A stretch of DNA of 23,395 nucleotides from Bacteroidota bacterium (GTDB lineage Bacteria > Bacteroidota > Bacteroidia > Cytophagales > Cyclobacteriaceae): contig JAEZEH010000025.1 of NCBI GenBank assembly GCA_023417785.1, forward strand, positions 1 to 23,395. The letters run 5' to 3'. Under the pieces are notes generated by a model. It saw only the letters and a program-made list of their open reading frames with translations, was not told where the DNA came from and made no database searches. Each line of letters opens with the position of its first letter. Within the stretch, counting starts at the first letter, position 1. Below are positions 13,979-22,190 of this stretch, in pieces. Made by a program: the position numbers and the translations under genes.

Positions 13979-16108
13979 TTAATTGACAAGCATCTCCTGC
14001 TTTTCTTTGTTAATCGTTCTTATTCGTTCAATAGCCAGATTTCGAATTTCTGATTTGTCTGAGTGCCGGACCATCTGATAAAAGTTGTACGCAAAAATGA
14101 GATGCGACACCCACATCATTGTTCCACCGATCGCGCGCCATAACCAATAAGGGGTCATCAGCGAAACGCTATCGATAAACTGTTTACCATCCATCCACAT
14201 CAGCCCCTTCAACGTCCCCCCTATCATCAGCGGCACGGAATACAACAACAGTCCCACAAACGCCAGCCAGAAATGAGCGCCAACCATCAGGTGCGAAGGT
14301 TCCTTGCCTGTCAGTCGCGGGACAAGTGCATAGATGGCTCCCCACAAGAGGAACGCAATGATTCCATACATGGTGATGTGTGAATGCGCTACCGTAAAAT
14401 CGGTGAAGTGCCACAACAAGTTCGTATATCTGAATGCTTCAGCCGTGCCCTGGAAGGAGCCGGTGAAATAGAAAATAATCCCGACAAGGATAAAAGGAAG
14501 TGTATAACTATCGGCAATCTTATTGAAATCACCCTTGAACGTCATTAGGAAGTTTGTTGTTCCGGCAATCACCGGAATCACCATCCCCGCGCTGCCTACT
14601 ATCGCGACAGTCTGCAACGACCACGGTATGGAACTGAATACAAAATGATGCGTACCAATTACCGTGTAAAAAATTATCTGCGTCCAGAACGCAAGTATTC
14701 CCAGACTGTAAGAATAGATCGGTTTATTCAACTGCTGTGGAAGAAAATAATATACAATACCCAGCGTGAATAGCATGAACCACATGCCAACGCCCTGATG
14801 CATGTAGTAACCCTGAACAATGGTTTCACCGAGGCCGTTTTGCCATGAAGGCAGATAAGCAATAATGGCAATTACGATTGTAAACATCATTGCCGAAACG
14901 ATATACCAGTTGGAAATATAGATCTCGCGTGTATTGCGCCGCGCAACGGTTTGGACAAAGTTGACCAGCGTCAGCACCAGTGCAATGGCAAAAAGACTCA
15001 TTACTGGCCAGATGTATTCGCGGTACTCGCCGCCGCCATTGTTGATACCCGCCATCAGGCAAAGTGTTCCAAGGATCACGGCTGCGTTGATCAACACAAG
15101 CGACACCCAGCCTTTTCGCAAGCTTGCCAGCGGAGCGTTGCTTACAACGGATACAATGTAATGACCGAGTCCCAGCATCGCCAGCGAAGACCAGCCCCAG
15201 AAGACCGCGTTGGTATGGACAGGCCGAAGTCGTCCGAAGCTAAGCCAGCTTTGGTGATCGATATCAGGCGCCACGAATTTAATTCCAAGGTACTCCCCGA
15301 TGGAGGTACCGAATACGAGCCAGAACGTGGCAGTTCCAAGATACCATAAAATGAGTTTCGAAAGGCCGGGGTCGATAGCCGGTCTTTTTACAGCTTTCTT
15401 TTTTACGGCAACGAACTGGATATTCGCATTCATTGTGGCATTTTGAATAATGCCCCCGGGATCTTGTGCATTGATGCTTGCCGAAAGTGTTCTGCCGGAA
15501 TGGTTTTCGAAATACGCTTTTCGTTTTAATAACGACGGTTCAATTTCCTCTTCGCCTGCGTTCAAAAGATAATCGGCCAAGCGCTGTGCCTCCCGCTGCT
15601 TCTGAGTATTCCTGAAATTATTGATGCTCCGATTTACCTTTGATATCAGAAAGACCACACCAATGATAAGCGGTATAAAAATCAACACAACAGTGATGAT
15701 AATTCCCGGCTGACTCCATAATGATCCGTTTTGTTCCTGGGTTTGGGCAAAAAGTGAATTGGTCAGGAATATTCCAATCAACAAAAGATTTGCCTTCTTA
15801 AGGAATCCGGACCCCGGTTTCACGGACTTTCGGGCTTCCAGCAGCAGGGCAATTTCTGAAGCATCAAGGTCATCGAGATAGCTCCCGAAATCTGTTGTTT
15901 GTTCCGGTCGATGTCTTCCAATTAATATATGCCTTGCTTTGAATACCACCCAAAGTACTGCCCCAATCAATACAAAAAGTACGGTCAGCATTGCCAACAC
16001 CCACGACCAGGGCATCGTCAGTTCCGCCGTACCCTGCGCGTGGGAAGGGATAATCAATAAAAAGAGAAACAGGGTTGATAAAAATATTTTCGACGCTGAC
16101 TTCCTCAT
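13979..16108 (-). CDS. ccoN: cbb3-type cytochrome c oxidase subunit I (CcoN) with N-terminal extension
   Basis: A 709-residue protein. Residues about 245-690 are a CcoN core. His298 (RLRPVHTN) and His577 bind the low-spin haem, His575 the high-spin haem (VAHSHITMYG), and His437, His487 and His488 bind Cu-B. Tyr481 lies six residues before His487, as the cross-linked Tyr does in cbb3 oxidases. Residue 441, where NorB has a catalytic Glu, is Gly. The enzyme is therefore an oxygen reductase rather than a NorB-type NO reductase, although cbb3 enzymes are known to reduce NO slowly. The first 230 residues are extra: a signal peptide (1-24), a TM helix (about 35-56), an acidic linker, then a second signal-like segment (104-121), another TM (about 135-156) and linker. 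Known CcoN proteins are about 480 residues. Confidence 0.95.
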   Translation of the reverse strand: MRKSASKIFLSTLFLFLLIIPSHAQGTAELTMPWSWVLAMLTVLFVLIGAVLWVVFKARHILIGRHRPEQTTDFGSYLDDLDASEIALLLEARKSVKPGSGFLKKANLLLIGIFLTNSLFAQTQEQNGSLWSQPGIIITVVLIFIPLIIGVVFLISKVNRSINNFRNTQKQREAQRLADYLLNAGEEEIEPSLLKRKAYFENHSGRTLSASINAQDPGGIIQNATMNANIQFVAVKKKAVKRPAIDPGLSKLILWYLGTATFWLVFGTSIGEYLGIKFVAPDIDHQSWLSFGRLRPVHTNAVFWGWSSLAMLGLGHYIVSVVSNAPLASLRKGWVSLVLINAAVILGTLCLMAGINNGGGEYREYIWPVMSLFAIALVLTLVNFVQTVARRNTREIYISNWYIVSAMMFTIVIAIIAYLPSWQNGLGETIVQGYYMHQGVGMWFMLFTLGIVYYFLPQQLNKPIYSYSLGILAFWTQIIFYTVIGTHHFVFSSIPWSLQTVAIVGSAGMVIPVIAGTTNFLMTFKGDFNKIADSYTLPFILVGIIFYFTGSFQGTAEAFRYTNLLWHFTDFTVAHSHITMYGIIAFLLWGAIYALVPRLTGKEPSHLMVGAHFWLAFVGLLLYSVPLMIGGTLKGLMWMDGKQFIDSVSLMTPYWLWRAIGGTMMWVSHLIFAYNFYQMVRHSDKSEIRNLAIERIRTINKEKQEMLVN

Positions 16109-16117
16109 GTGCTTAAA

Positions 16118-16134
16118 ATAAAAGACTTTTTTAT
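16118..16134. promoter_or_regulatory. Candidate Rrf2 operator upstream of ccoN
   Basis: ATAAAAGACTTTTTTAT is a 17-bp palindrome (arms ATAAAA/TTTTAT) located 9 bp before the ccoN ATG. It matches the site upstream of rrf2 at 16 of 17 positions, differing only at the central base. The flanking bases AA before and C after are also shared. Confidence 0.6.
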
Positions 16135-16155
16135 CCTCTAATTATCCAAATTTTT

Positions 16156-16590
16156 TTAGGCTCGCTTCAGATAAAACAATCCTTTCTCAAGGTTTTCGGT
16201 AAAATCTTCCAGAGCCGTTGATTCTAACATATCCCTGAGGTTTGATCGGATTGCCTTGAACTGATAGTGAATCGGACAAGGTTTCTTTTCATTACATGCT
16301 TTCAGGCCAAGTCCGCAGCCATTGAAGAGTTGATCTCCATCAATAGCGGTAACGACATCGGCCAGCGAGATACGAAGGTGTTTGTTGTCCATGTAGAAGC
16401 CGCCGTGGGGTCCCTTGATTGAAAGCACCAAACCTTTGCGGCTGAGATCCTGGAGGATTTTGGCCATGAAAGGCTCGGGGGAATCAATCGCCCTGGCGAT
16501 ATCCCTGATGCCCACACGGGTTCCCGCTTTTGATGTCCGGGCAATATAAAGCATGGCCCGAATGCCGTATTCACATGCTTTTGAAAACAT
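16156..16590 (-). CDS. Rrf2-family transcription regulator with Fe-S ligand cysteines
   Basis: A 144-residue winged-helix regulator of the Rrf2 family (IscR/NsrR relatives). It opens with MFSKACEYGIRAMLYIA and continues with the HTH DIARAIDSPEPFMAKILQDL and the wing GPHGGFYM. The cluster-binding loop contains Cys92, Cys99 and Cys105 with His108 nearby (NGCGLGLKACNEKKPCPIH). The spacing Cx6Cx5C is close to IscR and NsrR. These proteins use an Fe-S cluster to sense NO, oxidation or cluster supply. The genes downstream (oxidase, trHb, RIC) favour NO or oxygen sensing. The start is ATG 16590. A TTG seven codons upstream extends the frame but adds residues not typical of the family. The gene precedes ccoN by 47 bp and has its own promoter and palindrome, so autorepression is likely. 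Confidence 0.92.
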   Translation of the reverse strand: MFSKACEYGIRAMLYIARTSKAGTRVGIRDIARAIDSPEPFMAKILQDLSRKGLVLSIKGPHGGFYMDNKHLRISLADVVTAIDGDQLFNGCGLGLKACNEKKPCPIHYQFKAIRSNLRDMLESTALEDFTENLEKGLFYLKRA

Positions 16591-16608
16591 TTGCGTTATG
16601 TGTTGGGA

Positions 16609-16616
16609 CAAAGGTA
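16609..16616 (-). promoter_or_regulatory. Bacteroidota-type -7 box of the rrf2 promoter
   Basis: On the minus strand the sequence is TACCTTTG, a perfect match to the TAnnTTTG -7 consensus of Bacteroidota. It lies 18 bp before the rrf2 ATG. A T-rich -33-like element (TCTTTT) about 20 bp upstream falls within the inverted repeat at 16631-16658, so a bound repressor there would block the promoter. Confidence 0.55.
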
Positions 16617-16630
16617 TGAAAAGGCGCGGA

Positions 16631-16658
16631 TAATAAAAGAGTTTTTTATCTTTTATTA
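16631..16658. promoter_or_regulatory. Candidate Rrf2 operator upstream of rrf2
   Basis: TAATAAAAGA (16631-16640) and TCTTTTATTA (16649-16658) are perfect inverted repeats around an 8-bp spacer. Nested inside is the 17-bp palindrome ATAAAAGAGTTTTTTAT (16633-16649), which recurs upstream of ccoN. It overlaps the -33 region of the rrf2 promoter. Confidence 0.65.
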
Positions 16659-16836
16659 GACAGGACGTGACGGGTTTTTCTGCTAGGGTTAGTAACCGGC
16701 GACTTTAGTCGGCGGAAAAAATACCACCAAGAATGGACTTGTAGTTCTGCATCCGATGAAATATGTTCCTTGACGATCCCACAGGAACTTTAGCCCATTA
16801 AAAGAACCGTTCTCCCGTGCCGGCGAAGCGCAAAAC

Positions 16837-16862
16837 AAATCTGAAATCTGAAATCCGAAATC
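16837..16862. repeat. Short heptamer array, CTGAAAT/CCGAAAT
   Basis: AAAT, then CTGAAAT, CTGAAAT and CCGAAAT, then CA: three full 7-bp units plus a partial one. It ends 3 bp before the end of the kinase gene (the kinase stop codon is at 16866-16868). The unit CCGAAAT is close to the complement of ATTTCCG at the end of the array near 3250. Confidence 0.75.
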
Positions 16863-16865
16863 ATA

Positions 16866-19800
16866 TCAAACCGGAATCTCAACCCGGAAAACAGTCTTGA
16901 ATGTTTCGTTACGTGAAAGTTCAATGGTGCCGTGTAATAATTTCACGGCCGTTCTCACGATCGACAGACCAAGGCCGGTTCCGGAAATGGCACCTACATC
17001 GGCACCGCGACTGAAAGGTTCATAAATTGATTCCTTCTCGTGGTCGTTAATCCCAATTCCGTTATCCGAAACTTCAAAGATCAGGCTTCCTGCGAAATGC
17101 GCGCAGTACACACTTATTCGACTTTCTCCTGAAGAAAACTTAATGGCATTTGATAGCAAGTTTGACAGCACGTTCATAAGTAATTTTTCGTCGGAGATTA
17201 TGAGGTCACGTTGCAAATCAAACTGAACATCAATCTCATGCGTCGCTGCGGATTCTTTCATATTTCCGGTCAGCTCAAGAACAAACTCCCGGATATTAAC
17301 TTCACTAAGGTGAACCTGTATTTTGCCTGAATCTCCTTTGCTCACGGTAAGCACGTCGTCAAGAAGGACCATCATGTGTTTGACCTGTAAAGAAATACTG
17401 GAAAGTTTACGGTCAATATCAGCAGGTTCGAGCTTGTGCTTGTACCGCATCACAAAGTCGGTGGCGAACTGAATAGTCGACAATGGCGTTCGGAATTCGT
17501 GCGATGCTATTGAAACAAACCGACTCTTCATCTCTGAAAGGTGTTTCTCCTTTTCAAGAGCTTCCTGAAGTTCGATTGTCCGTTCTGCTACCTTTTGTTC
17601 TAGGGACATTCGATATTGCGTCAATTCATGTACATCCTGCTGCGCACCAATCATTCTGACGGGCTTACCACCATCGTAGATAATGAAACCACGGTCTAAC
17701 GCATACCGGTATGATGAATCTGCGGAGCGAAAGCGATAACTGCAACTCCAGAGTTGATGGTTCGTTTCAAAAGCATCATTCAAAGTTCCCTGAACAAATG
17801 CAAGATCATCAGGATGCACCAACTCGCACCACCACTGGAAATCAGTTTCACGATTAGATGGATCGTGGCCGTAAATTGAGGTCAGCCCGTGGTTCCACGT
17901 GATCCTGTCTGCGACCATATCCCAATCCCACACCGCGTCGTTGGTGGCCTTCGAAAGAATTTCAAAACGTTCGTTAACCGCGGTGATGCGATTCTCAAAT
18001 TCTTTCCTCTCCGTGATATTACGAGAGAATCCGGCCACACCAACCACCTCACCGTTGTCCCAGATAGGATTTAACGTGTTCTGAAAGTAAGTTCTGACTT
18101 CCTCCGTTCCCGATACTGTTTCAAAAGCCATTTGCTTGCCCGACAATGCAGCCTGATATGCAAGCATCCAGGGCACCATTCTTGGATTGTTGTCTCCTAA
18201 TACAATCACCCTGTCGCCCTCGTTTAACGCTACCTGATACTGAGCCCGGACTTGCTTATAAAAAGCGCTGTTGCCGGAGATAAGCCGTAAGTCTTTGTCA
18301 CATGACCATAAGAAATCCGATGTATTGTTTATAAGGGCATCAAGATTGTGCTTGCTCTCGCGAATGGTCTGTTCGTTCACCTTTCGTTCCGTGATATCCT
18401 GAACAACACCTACGACAAAAGCCGGCTTCTCTCCGTCAAAAAATACTTCGGCTTGCTCGTGAACCCACATGAGCTGAGCATCGGGTCTATTTATTCGGTA
18501 GTCGATACTATATTCGCGATTACCATTGAGAGCGGATTCCAATGCGGCGCGTCGAATTGCATTGTCATCCTTATGTATCAGCGAACCAAAAAATTCTGGA
18601 TTTCCCGTGAAGCCCGACTCCTGCACGCCGAAAATATTAAAAAGCTGCGGCGACCAGGAGAGCGGTCTGTGGGCCGATTTAAGATCAAGAACCCAATAGC
18701 CGATCTTGGTCACTTCATTCGCCTTGTCAAGGATGTACCGGTTGTGATCAAGTTCACGCTGCGTATTAATCTTTTCGGTTATGTCGCGGAAGTTTGTCAC
18801 GGTACCTCCTACTGCGGGAATGTCACTCAGATCAATAATAGTTCCTTCGGTCCACAACTCCTCTCCTGTACGCGTAAACATCCGGGATGATTTTTGAATC
18901 AGTTTTCCTTTCTCACGTGAAGTCTGCTCAATAACAAAGTAATAATAAGGACGATCATCCGGATGCAGAAGTGAGGAAAATGTTTTCCCAACAATCTGTT
19001 CTACCGGGTACCCGAGGATATTTTCAATGTTAGGACTGCCATAAACGATTCTGTTATCATCGTCGGTAATGGTGAACATATCACCACTGTTCTCAATCAG
19101 GGCACGGAAACGTTGCTCACGGTCCGCCAGGGCTTGTTCAATTCTTTTATGTGGCGTTATGTCGTGCCCGCAAACAGTATATCCGAGAAATATACCGTCT
19201 GATAAAACCGGAGTTACACGAATCTGAAAGTACCGTTTTGTAGAATCGTTATAAAGGTCATAAACGGCTTCATATTGCGTAGCTCTCTTTTCCTTACGCA
19301 CAACGTCCAGTGCGGTTTGAAAAGGCTTCTTGCGATCCATTGGCAAAGATGAGAATACCTCCTTTCCGATGACGTCGGAAGCATTGAGGTAGGGAAAGTC
19401 TTCCCTTGCCCTGTTGTTTGAAGCCAATATCCGGTGTTGGGGATCGATCAAGACATAACTATCTTCGGTCGACTCGAATATTGAAAGCAGATTCGCCCGC
19501 GATTGCAAAAGTTCGTTCTCGACCTTCTTTCTTTCGGTAATATCAACATGCATGATCACCGCTCCACCTCTGCCCGCAGTATTAATCGTGCATGCCGATA
19601 CCCGGAACCACCGTCTATCCGTTGGTGAGTTCCATGGGTATTCTACTTCAAATTTTTTGCGTCTCCCCCCCAGCACCTCCCTGATACCCGCGTGGATAGA
19701 TTCAATTCCGGCTTCATGCTCATGTGTGTCGAAGTAGGACCTTCCTATCCATTCACCAAAGGAGCCCTTGCCGTTACGGTCCCAGTAAGACTTCCACGCA

Positions 19801-21134
19801 TCGTTCACGGCCACTATCCCACCCTCTTTATCCAAAAGGGCAATATGCGCAGGCAGTGAATCAAGAATGGCGGATTGGCGCTCAGCGGCTGACTCAAGAC
19901 TTCGGTAACTTGCTAAAACTTCCTCTTCATATTGCTTGAGGGCGGTAATATCAACCACGACACCACGACTCCCAATTGGCTTACCATTGTCGTCATAGAC
20001 AAGGTAACTTCGCCGTTCGACCCAAATGATGGAATTGTTCACGGGGTGAATAATCCTGAACTGGATATCATCCCTGACACCAGACCGTCCGATTTCGAGT
20101 GCTGTTCGAATTTTCAGGCGGTCCTCAATATGAATGAAACCCATTCCCGTTTCGAGGTCGGAGAAAAAATCAGTCGGGAACCCGGGGATTCCTTCGCCGC
20201 TCGATGCGATGTGCATTTCATTTTTGACGTAATCCACATCAAGCACCATCATTCTACCTGCGCTGACTGCGAGGTCGAGCCTTCTGCTGTTTTCCTTAAG
20301 CAAATGCATAATCCGATTACGTTCGGTGACATCATGGATCACAGCGTATGCCAGGGTTTCCCCATTGATTGACACGGCCCGCGTGGACAATTCTACGTCA
20401 ATCGTGGTGCCGTCTTTCTTGCGATGTTTCCAATTTTCGCCTTCGGATCGGTGCTCCAGCGACGGCGCTGATTTCACAAACTCATCAAACCGGGATACCT
20501 CCTGAGCGGGTCGGAGGTCACGGATCGTCATATTGGCGAACTCCTCGCTTGAATATCCGTAATGCCGTATAGCGGCATCGTTGACCATGAGAATCCGGAG
20601 CGACGACGGACAAAACAGCCAGGCCGGCAATGGATTATTCTGGAAAAGCCTTTCGTAATTCTCCTGAGTTCGCTGAAGCACAGTTGTGACTCTCTGCCTT
20701 TCAATGGAGTAGATAATCGCGTGTTCGATGCGCAGCGGATCGTAGTTCCCTTTCACCAGGTAATCCTGCGCGCCGGATCGCAACGCATTCCGCACAACAG
20801 TCTGATCTCCTTCTGCTGAAATAATTATTACGGGGCGTGATCCGGTATGCGGAAGAAGCTGTTTAAGGGTATCGATTCCCTCAGAATCAGGCAGGTTCAA
20901 ATCGAGGAACAAGGCATCAATCTTCTGGCTTTGGCCAAGTACGTCAACGGCTTCAGACAGGGTCCGGGTTACCCGCAAAGTCGAACCAGCCAATTCAGAT
21001 CGGTCGAAGCATGATTTGAAGAGAAATGCATCGACGTCTGAATCTTCGACGAGCAGTATGCTTAACTTTTTGGTACTCCCTGTCAGGCTACTTCTGATAA
21101 GGGTTTCTGCAAATGGAGGCGCTATCGATGTCAT
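16866..21134 (-). CDS. Receiver-PASx8 sensor histidine kinase
   Basis: A 1422-residue soluble kinase; no membrane segment is visible. Residues about 24-145 are a receiver domain with acidic Glu30/Asp31, phospho-acceptor Asp78 (LFLDLNLPDSEG), Ser106 and Lys128. Eight PAS/PAC units of about 125 residues follow, most ending in the PAC mark DITER or a variant (for example VIHDVTERNR, VGVVQDITERK, SRNITERK). A coiled-coil then leads to HisKA with ASHEFRTPLS (His1212) and an HATPase domain with N-box SNLLSNAIKFS, G1 DNGIGI and G2 GTGLGLS. Output is probably phosphotransfer to a partner; the response-regulator gene 236 bp upstream is a candidate. No haem or FAD pocket can be assigned by eye. A TATCTTTG at 21250-21243 on the minus strand could be a -7 box. 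Confidence 0.95.
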   Translation of the reverse strand: MTSIAPPFAETLIRSSLTGSTKKLSILLVEDSDVDAFLFKSCFDRSELAGSTLRVTRTLSEAVDVLGQSQKIDALFLDLNLPDSEGIDTLKQLLPHTGSRPVIIISAEGDQTVVRNALRSGAQDYLVKGNYDPLRIEHAIIYSIERQRVTTVLQRTQENYERLFQNNPLPAWLFCPSSLRILMVNDAAIRHYGYSSEEFANMTIRDLRPAQEVSRFDEFVKSAPSLEHRSEGENWKHRKKDGTTIDVELSTRAVSINGETLAYAVIHDVTERNRIMHLLKENSRRLDLAVSAGRMMVLDVDYVKNEMHIASSGEGIPGFPTDFFSDLETGMGFIHIEDRLKIRTALEIGRSGVRDDIQFRIIHPVNNSIIWVERRSYLVYDDNGKPIGSRGVVVDITALKQYEEEVLASYRSLESAAERQSAILDSLPAHIALLDKEGGIVAVNDAWKSYWDRNGKGSFGEWIGRSYFDTHEHEAGIESIHAGIREVLGGRRKKFEVEYPWNSPTDRRWFRVSACTINTAGRGGAVIMHVDITERKKVENELLQSRANLLSIFESTEDSYVLIDPQHRILASNNRAREDFPYLNASDVIGKEVFSSLPMDRKKPFQTALDVVRKEKRATQYEAVYDLYNDSTKRYFQIRVTPVLSDGIFLGYTVCGHDITPHKRIEQALADREQRFRALIENSGDMFTITDDDNRIVYGSPNIENILGYPVEQIVGKTFSSLLHPDDRPYYYFVIEQTSREKGKLIQKSSRMFTRTGEELWTEGTIIDLSDIPAVGGTVTNFRDITEKINTQRELDHNRYILDKANEVTKIGYWVLDLKSAHRPLSWSPQLFNIFGVQESGFTGNPEFFGSLIHKDDNAIRRAALESALNGNREYSIDYRINRPDAQLMWVHEQAEVFFDGEKPAFVVGVVQDITERKVNEQTIRESKHNLDALINNTSDFLWSCDKDLRLISGNSAFYKQVRAQYQVALNEGDRVIVLGDNNPRMVPWMLAYQAALSGKQMAFETVSGTEEVRTYFQNTLNPIWDNGEVVGVAGFSRNITERKEFENRITAVNERFEILSKATNDAVWDWDMVADRITWNHGLTSIYGHDPSNRETDFQWWCELVHPDDLAFVQGTLNDAFETNHQLWSCSYRFRSADSSYRYALDRGFIIYDGGKPVRMIGAQQDVHELTQYRMSLEQKVAERTIELQEALEKEKHLSEMKSRFVSIASHEFRTPLSTIQFATDFVMRYKHKLEPADIDRKLSSISLQVKHMMVLLDDVLTVSKGDSGKIQVHLSEVNIREFVLELTGNMKESAATHEIDVQFDLQRDLIISDEKLLMNVLSNLLSNAIKFSSGESRISVYCAHFAGSLIFEVSDNGIGINDHEKESIYEPFSRGADVGAISGTGLGLSIVRTAVKLLHGTIELSRNETFKTVFRVEIPV

Positions 21135-21370
21135 AAGTCATTGATCGGGTCACAAGTATTCTTGCGTTTCCGTATTAAGAGGCTTTTTCCGACAGGACGC
21201 ATATCCCACCCGTTACCAGATCCGGAGGCGTTGATCAGAAGCCAAAGATATTAACAGAAAAAGCGTTTACTACCGGTAATTGTCGCAATGGAAAATGACT
21301 TTTGTCAACGTAACTTTATCGCTAAAAATCAGCAGTTATAAAAAGTAGTGTACGTCCAAATCACCATGCT

Positions 21371-21736
21371 TCAACGTAATACCAACGATTGCAGGGCAGT
21401 TACAAGATCTTCGGCAGCACACGGTTTCCGCAGAACCTGCCAGATTCCAGACTGTCGCAGCCTTTCATCGGTTTCTTCTCCCGACTTCGCCGTTAACACG
21501 ATAACCGGGATTTCGCTCAATGCTGGTCTCTCCTTCATTCTCTCAATCAATTCGAAGCCATCCATCTCAGGCATCAGGAGGTCAGTTATAACCACATCAG
21601 GCCTGTGCGACTGAAGGGTTTTAAGTGCATCTACACCGTTGCCGGCAATGATTACCTCATAGCCTTCCATAACCAGCAAGTCGGCAATCTGCTCCGCCAG
21701 CACCTTTGTATCTTCAACAAGTAAAACTGAATTCAT
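21371..21736 (-). CDS. Single-domain response regulator
   Basis: A 121-residue CheY-like receiver with no output domain. Conserved residues are Glu8/Asp9, phospho-acceptor Asp52 (VVITDLLMPEMDG), Thr82 (VIVLTAKS) and Lys104 (LRKPC). Such proteins act by protein contact or as phospho-relay carriers. It lies just upstream of the large PAS kinase on the same strand, so a phosphorelay between the two is a reasonable inference. The open frame starts 32 codons earlier, but MNSVLLVEDT is the canonical receiver start, and the upstream part has no domain character and overlaps another small ORF. Confidence 0.93.
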   Translation of the reverse strand: MNSVLLVEDTKVLAEQIADLLVMEGYEVIIAGNGVDALKTLQSHRPDVVITDLLMPEMDGFELIERMKERPALSEIPVIVLTAKSGEETDERLRQSGIWQVLRKPCAAEDLVTALQSLVLR

Positions 21737-21797
21737 TGGAATAGGCAGAAAACTTACATACGAGTTCAAATTCGACCGTGCCGTGCATGCTTGATTT

Positions 21798-21953
21798 TCA
21801 GTCCGTATGGATAATTCGCGAGTCCTTACCAAAGACTCTTGAAAAAATATACAGTCCGTTGATCACATCGATCACACCGGAGAAAAGTATAAGGACGCTA
21901 AAGGCCAACAGGAAGCCGACCGGAGCCAGCACACCATGGGTGGGTATTTCCAT
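21798..21953 (-). CDS. Doubtful small membrane protein ORF
   Basis: A 51-residue reading frame beginning MEIPTHGVLAPVGF, with a hydrophobic stretch (about 9-35) and a basic tail. The frame also allows a start 11 codons upstream at 21986. It lies 61 bp before the response-regulator start on the same strand. The composition is that of a membrane peptide and not of a shadow, but there is no family match and the plus strand is open here too. It could be a real small gene, a decayed fragment, or chance. Confidence 0.3.
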   Translation of the reverse strand: MEIPTHGVLAPVGFLLAFSVLILFSGVIDVINGLYIFSRVFGKDSRIIHTD

Positions 21954-22082
21954 ACCGCGAAAGCGCAAAGAGAATCTTGTAATCACGTTATTGTAGTGGT
22001 TTTATCGCAGACCCGAAATTAGAGAATGCACAGGCATCAGGGCATCAGTGAAAACCTGATTTTTGGGTCTAGGGGTGGGGGA

Positions 22083-22178
22083 CCGGTTGCCGGTTGCCTG
22101 ATACCGGTTGCCGGTTGCCTGATACCGTTGCCGGTTGCCTGATACCGTTGCCGGTTGCCGGTTGCCGGTTGCCGGTTC
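22083..22178. repeat. Heptamer array with higher-order 21-bp unit, CCGGTTG
   Basis: Built of 7-bp units: [CCGGTTG CCGGTTG CCTGATA] twice, then [CCGTTG CCGGTTG CCTGATA] with one base lost, then CCGTTG, three CCGGTTG and a final CCGGTTC. It ends 12 bp before the end of the nucleotidyltransferase-like gene. In the register of the array near 3133 the unit is GTTGCCG, one base away from GTTACCG there. Confidence 0.93.
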
Positions 22179-22190
22179 AGGAGGAGGAAG

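Noticed and set aside
13979..16108. Subunit I as a nitric oxide reductase, given the NO-related neighbours
   Set aside because: Tyr481 is at the cbb3 active-site position and Gly441 replaces the Glu of NorB, so the protein reads as an oxygen-reducing cbb3 type.
16696..16715. Terminator hairpin CCGGCGAC-TTTA-GTCGGCGG
   Set aside because: It has a central G-G mismatch. The A-run that follows it on the plus strand is on the wrong side for the leftward genes and no rightward gene ends here.
18348..18890. 180-codon open frame on the plus strand
   Set aside because: It is antisense to the PAS region of the kinase, which is strongly coding; the composition is that of a shadow.
21737..21832. 32-codon N-terminal extension of the response regulator
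   Set aside because: No domain character is visible, and MNSVLLVEDT is the standard receiver start.
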